A DNA stretch of 64,000 bases from NCBI RefSeq assembly GCF_014217785.1, contig NZ_CP048814.1, forward strand, positions 3,410,001-3,474,000, in the 5' to 3' direction. Numbering within the stretch: the stretch's first letter is position 1; every line of letters starts with the position of its first letter. The translations under genes were made by a program, and so were the position numbers. The DNA comes from Rhodococcus triatomae. Lineage in GTDB: Bacteria; Actinomycetota; Actinomycetes; Mycobacteriales; Mycobacteriaceae. Below are positions 62,477-64,000 of this stretch, in pieces. The notes beneath the pieces were generated by a model. It was not told the origin of the DNA, searched no databases, and saw nothing but the letters and a program-made list of their open reading frames with translations.

Positions 62477-63445
62477 TCAGGTCCAGTCCCAGGACAGTCG
62501 TTCGGCCACGTCGAGTTGCTCGCACAGCCGGCGGATCCCGCTGAAGTCCTGGCCGGGGCGTGCGCTCCCGAGGTGGTGTTCGGCATCGTCGATCATGGCC
62601 TGCCCACCGGGAAGCTCCTCGTAGTCGACGATCGCCCTCCAGGATCCGAAATCGTTGCCGCCGAACGCGTCCATCCCCGCGACCAGGCCTTCGAGGAATA
62701 CACGACACTCGTTGCCGTCCAGTCCGTCGAACACGGCGGCCGCCGCCTCGGAGGTGATCGAGGCATGCGTGTACTCGTCGCGGTTGTGCAGGCGCACCGT
62801 CGCACGGTTCACCGGTTGCACGTCCTCGTCGTCGCACACCAGATCGAGATAGGAGCTGATGGAGATCTCGGCGACGGTGGTGAACGCCAGGGTGAGCAGC
62901 GCCGCGACCCTCCGGTCGCCGGCCTCGTCCGCCGCCCGCCGGACCCGGCGCACCGTGAGCACGTCGGGCAGGACGCGGTCCGGCAACGCCCAGCCGCGTC
63001 GGCGTCGCGTCACCGCACTGGCGTTGCGGTGCATCAGGGTGTGGTACTGCTCGTCGACCATCGACTGATGCACCGCGAGATACAGCGTGTCCCCGAGCCC
63101 GGAGTCGAACGCGTCGTGGGCGAGCAGGTCGAAGCCGGGGTTGACCACGTACTGCTCGATGTCCATCACGTTCTTGTTGAACGCGACCCAGGCCCAGGCA
63201 CGCAGCCGGTTCCGTGCGTCCTCGCTCGCCGACAGGAACGCGTCGTGCCGGGCGAACGGTAGCAGGGTGTCGGGGTAGTCGTGTTTCTCGAGATCGAACA
63301 GGTCGTCCAGGTCGGGTTCGGGCTTCTTGACCGTGGCCCGTCGGCCCCACGTCGTCGTCAGACGAGAAACCACCGCATTCTCGACCCGGTCGTCCGGATC
63401 GGCGGTGGGCATGGTCGGTGGACGGGCCCTCACGTGCGCGGACAT
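62477..63445 (-). CDS. AurF-like di-iron N-oxygenase
   Basis: A 322-residue non-haem di-iron protein of the AurF/CmlI (p-aminobenzoate N-oxygenase) family. Iron-ligand-type motifs are NKNVMDIEQYVVNPGF near residue 90, QSMVDEQYHTLMHRNAS near 128, TLAFTTVAEISISSYLDLV near 190 and LHNRDEYTHASITSEAAAAV near 217. It is leftward, and its ATG lies inside the end of a TyrA-like gene (16-bp overlap), so the two are co-translated. AurF-type enzymes oxidise arylamines to nitro or hydroxylamine products. The substrate is unknown. Confidence 0.8.
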   Translation of the reverse strand: MSAHVRARPPTMPTADPDDRVENAVVSRLTTTWGRRATVKKPEPDLDDLFDLEKHDYPDTLLPFARHDAFLSASEDARNRLRAWAWVAFNKNVMDIEQYVVNPGFDLLAHDAFDSGLGDTLYLAVHQSMVDEQYHTLMHRNASAVTRRRRGWALPDRVLPDVLTVRRVRRAADEAGDRRVAALLTLAFTTVAEISISSYLDLVCDDEDVQPVNRATVRLHNRDEYTHASITSEAAAAVFDGLDGNECRVFLEGLVAGMDAFGGNDFGSWRAIVDYEELPGGQAMIDDAEHHLGSARPGQDFSGIRRLCEQLDVAERLSWDWT

Positions 63446-64000
63446 GGCTGTCCTTCCGGTGTCGCATCGGTCGGTTCGGGGAACAGGGCGGGGTCAGCGA
63501 AGAGGGCGGTGCAGGTCGCGCGCAGCTCTTCGGTCCGGTGTCGCAGCGGATCTCGCGCCCGGTCGAGTAGGTCGGCGAAAGCGGAATCTCCGGCTCGGGC
63601 GGCCTTGCCCACCTCACGCACACCGGCGGCGAGCGCGGCTCGCGCCTGTTCGGCATACGGATTCGCCGACTGGATCTCCCGGTACACCTCCGGCGTTCCC
63701 GAGGCGACGCGCGACAGCAGCGCCAGGGTCACCAGATGCGGTGGGGCCGCGAGTGACAGGAGGTCGTCGACGGAAACGTCGAGGTGGCCCAGTGCTCGTC
63801 CGAAGGCGAGGACCGTCGCGTGGGTGAGCGCCTGGGTGGTGGCGGTCAGCCGGTCGTGCTCGTCGGCACTCACGGACACCACCCGTGCTCCCCGGCGCGT
63901 CCACGGTTCGCGGAGATCGGCCGGTACGGGACGTCCGTCGTACGCGACGACCGCCACGGCCCGGCCGTCGGGAGAGAGTGACGGCGCGAACATCGGGTTC
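63430..64000 (-). CDS. TyrA/PapC-like prephenate dehydrogenase family protein (C-terminal part)
   Basis: The frame enters the window from the right edge, so the NAD-binding N-terminus is not visible. The visible part, about 190 residues, starts NPMFAPSLSPDGRAVAVVAY and has SADEHDRLTATTQALTHATVLAFGRALG near residues 45-70 (a helical signature of the TyrA dimerisation domain). A long helical C-terminal domain follows. Related enzymes include arogenate/prephenate dehydrogenases and PapC, which acts on 4-amino-4-deoxyprephenate. It overlaps the AurF-like gene. An ATG at 63993 is in frame but is part of the conserved NPMF motif rather than a start. Confidence 0.72.
   Translation of the reverse strand, partial: NPMFAPSLSPDGRAVAVVAYDGRPVPADLREPWTRRGARVVSVSADEHDRLTATTQALTHATVLAFGRALGHLDVSVDDLLSLAAPPHLVTLALLSRVASGTPEVYREIQSANPYAEQARAALAAGVREVGKAARAGDSAFADLLDRARDPLRHRTEELRATCTALFADPALFPEPTDATPEGQPCPRT

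Overview
The window is about 64 kb of high-GC DNA with GTG/ATG starts, ATGA/GTGA/TGATG gene overlaps, DUF3558 lipoproteins, a mycofactocin locus and KstR-type operator sequences. This points to a mycolic-acid actinobacterium of the Nocardiaceae, most likely Rhodococcus or a close relative. The genus is inferred from gene content and order, not from a marker phylogeny. No rRNA, tRNA, CRISPR array, insertion sequence or prophage was recognised. Gene order around rpsL-rpsG-fusA-tuf, then a ferredoxin reductase and the mycofactocin genes, resembles the Rv0672-Rv0697 stretch of M. tuberculosis. The right-hand leucine block resembles Rv2498c-Rv2506.

Layout. 0-2.7 kb: end of an acyl-CoA dehydrogenase, a crotonase, a TetR regulator and two DUF3558 lipoproteins. 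2.7-7.6 kb: the 'str' operon rpsL-rpsG-fusA-tuf with a long leader, an internal perfect hairpin and a strong terminator. 7.7-11.3 kb: a membrane acyltransferase and a leftward four-gene Asp23/Gls24 envelope-stress module. 11.3-16.6 kb: a ferredoxin reductase with a KstR-like box, a glutamate racemase homologue, an SPW-repeat membrane protein, two DNA-repair genes (SRAP and AlkD types) and the steroid-hydroxylase reductase kshB, whose upstream region has a perfect KstR box. 16.6-19.7 kb: a GbsR/MarR regulator divergent from an ABC exporter.

19.8-33.7 kb is a mycofactocin (MFT) locus: mftR divergent from mftA-mftB-mftC-mftD, then two FadH/OYE-type flavoenzymes flanking an MFT-type SDR, an SRPBCC protein, mftE, a quinone oxidoreductase, mftF and mftG. 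MftA is the peptide precursor, MftB-MftC modify its C-terminal Val-Tyr, MftE releases the dipeptide, MftD deaminates it, MftF glycosylates it, and MftG links the reduced cofactor to respiration. A possible unannotated 48-codon gene sits immediately before mftF. 33.8-41 kb follows with C2/ethanolamine catabolism: a GAF-domain regulator, acetaldehyde dehydrogenase, DUF779, ethanolamine permease and EutBC ammonia-lyase, which yields acetaldehyde for the dehydrogenase.

41-51.7 kb is mixed accessory content: a secreted HAD phosphatase lipoprotein, unknown proteins, a DinB2-type polymerase, a FadR-like regulator with a nearby 17-bp palindrome, a di-iron membrane hydroxylase, an FAD-linked oxidase, a gamma carbonic anhydrase homologue, TetR and SIMPL proteins and an MHS transporter. 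51.9-62.4 kb is a leucine/isovalerate degradation block: acyl-CoA synthetase, divergent TetR, accD1-accA1, acyl-CoA dehydrogenase, MaoC hydratase, CitE-type lyase and acetoacetyl-CoA synthetase. The right edge (62.5-64 kb, leftward) holds an AurF-like di-iron N-oxygenase overlapped by a TyrA/PapC-like dehydrogenase, probably the end of an uncharacterised biosynthetic locus.
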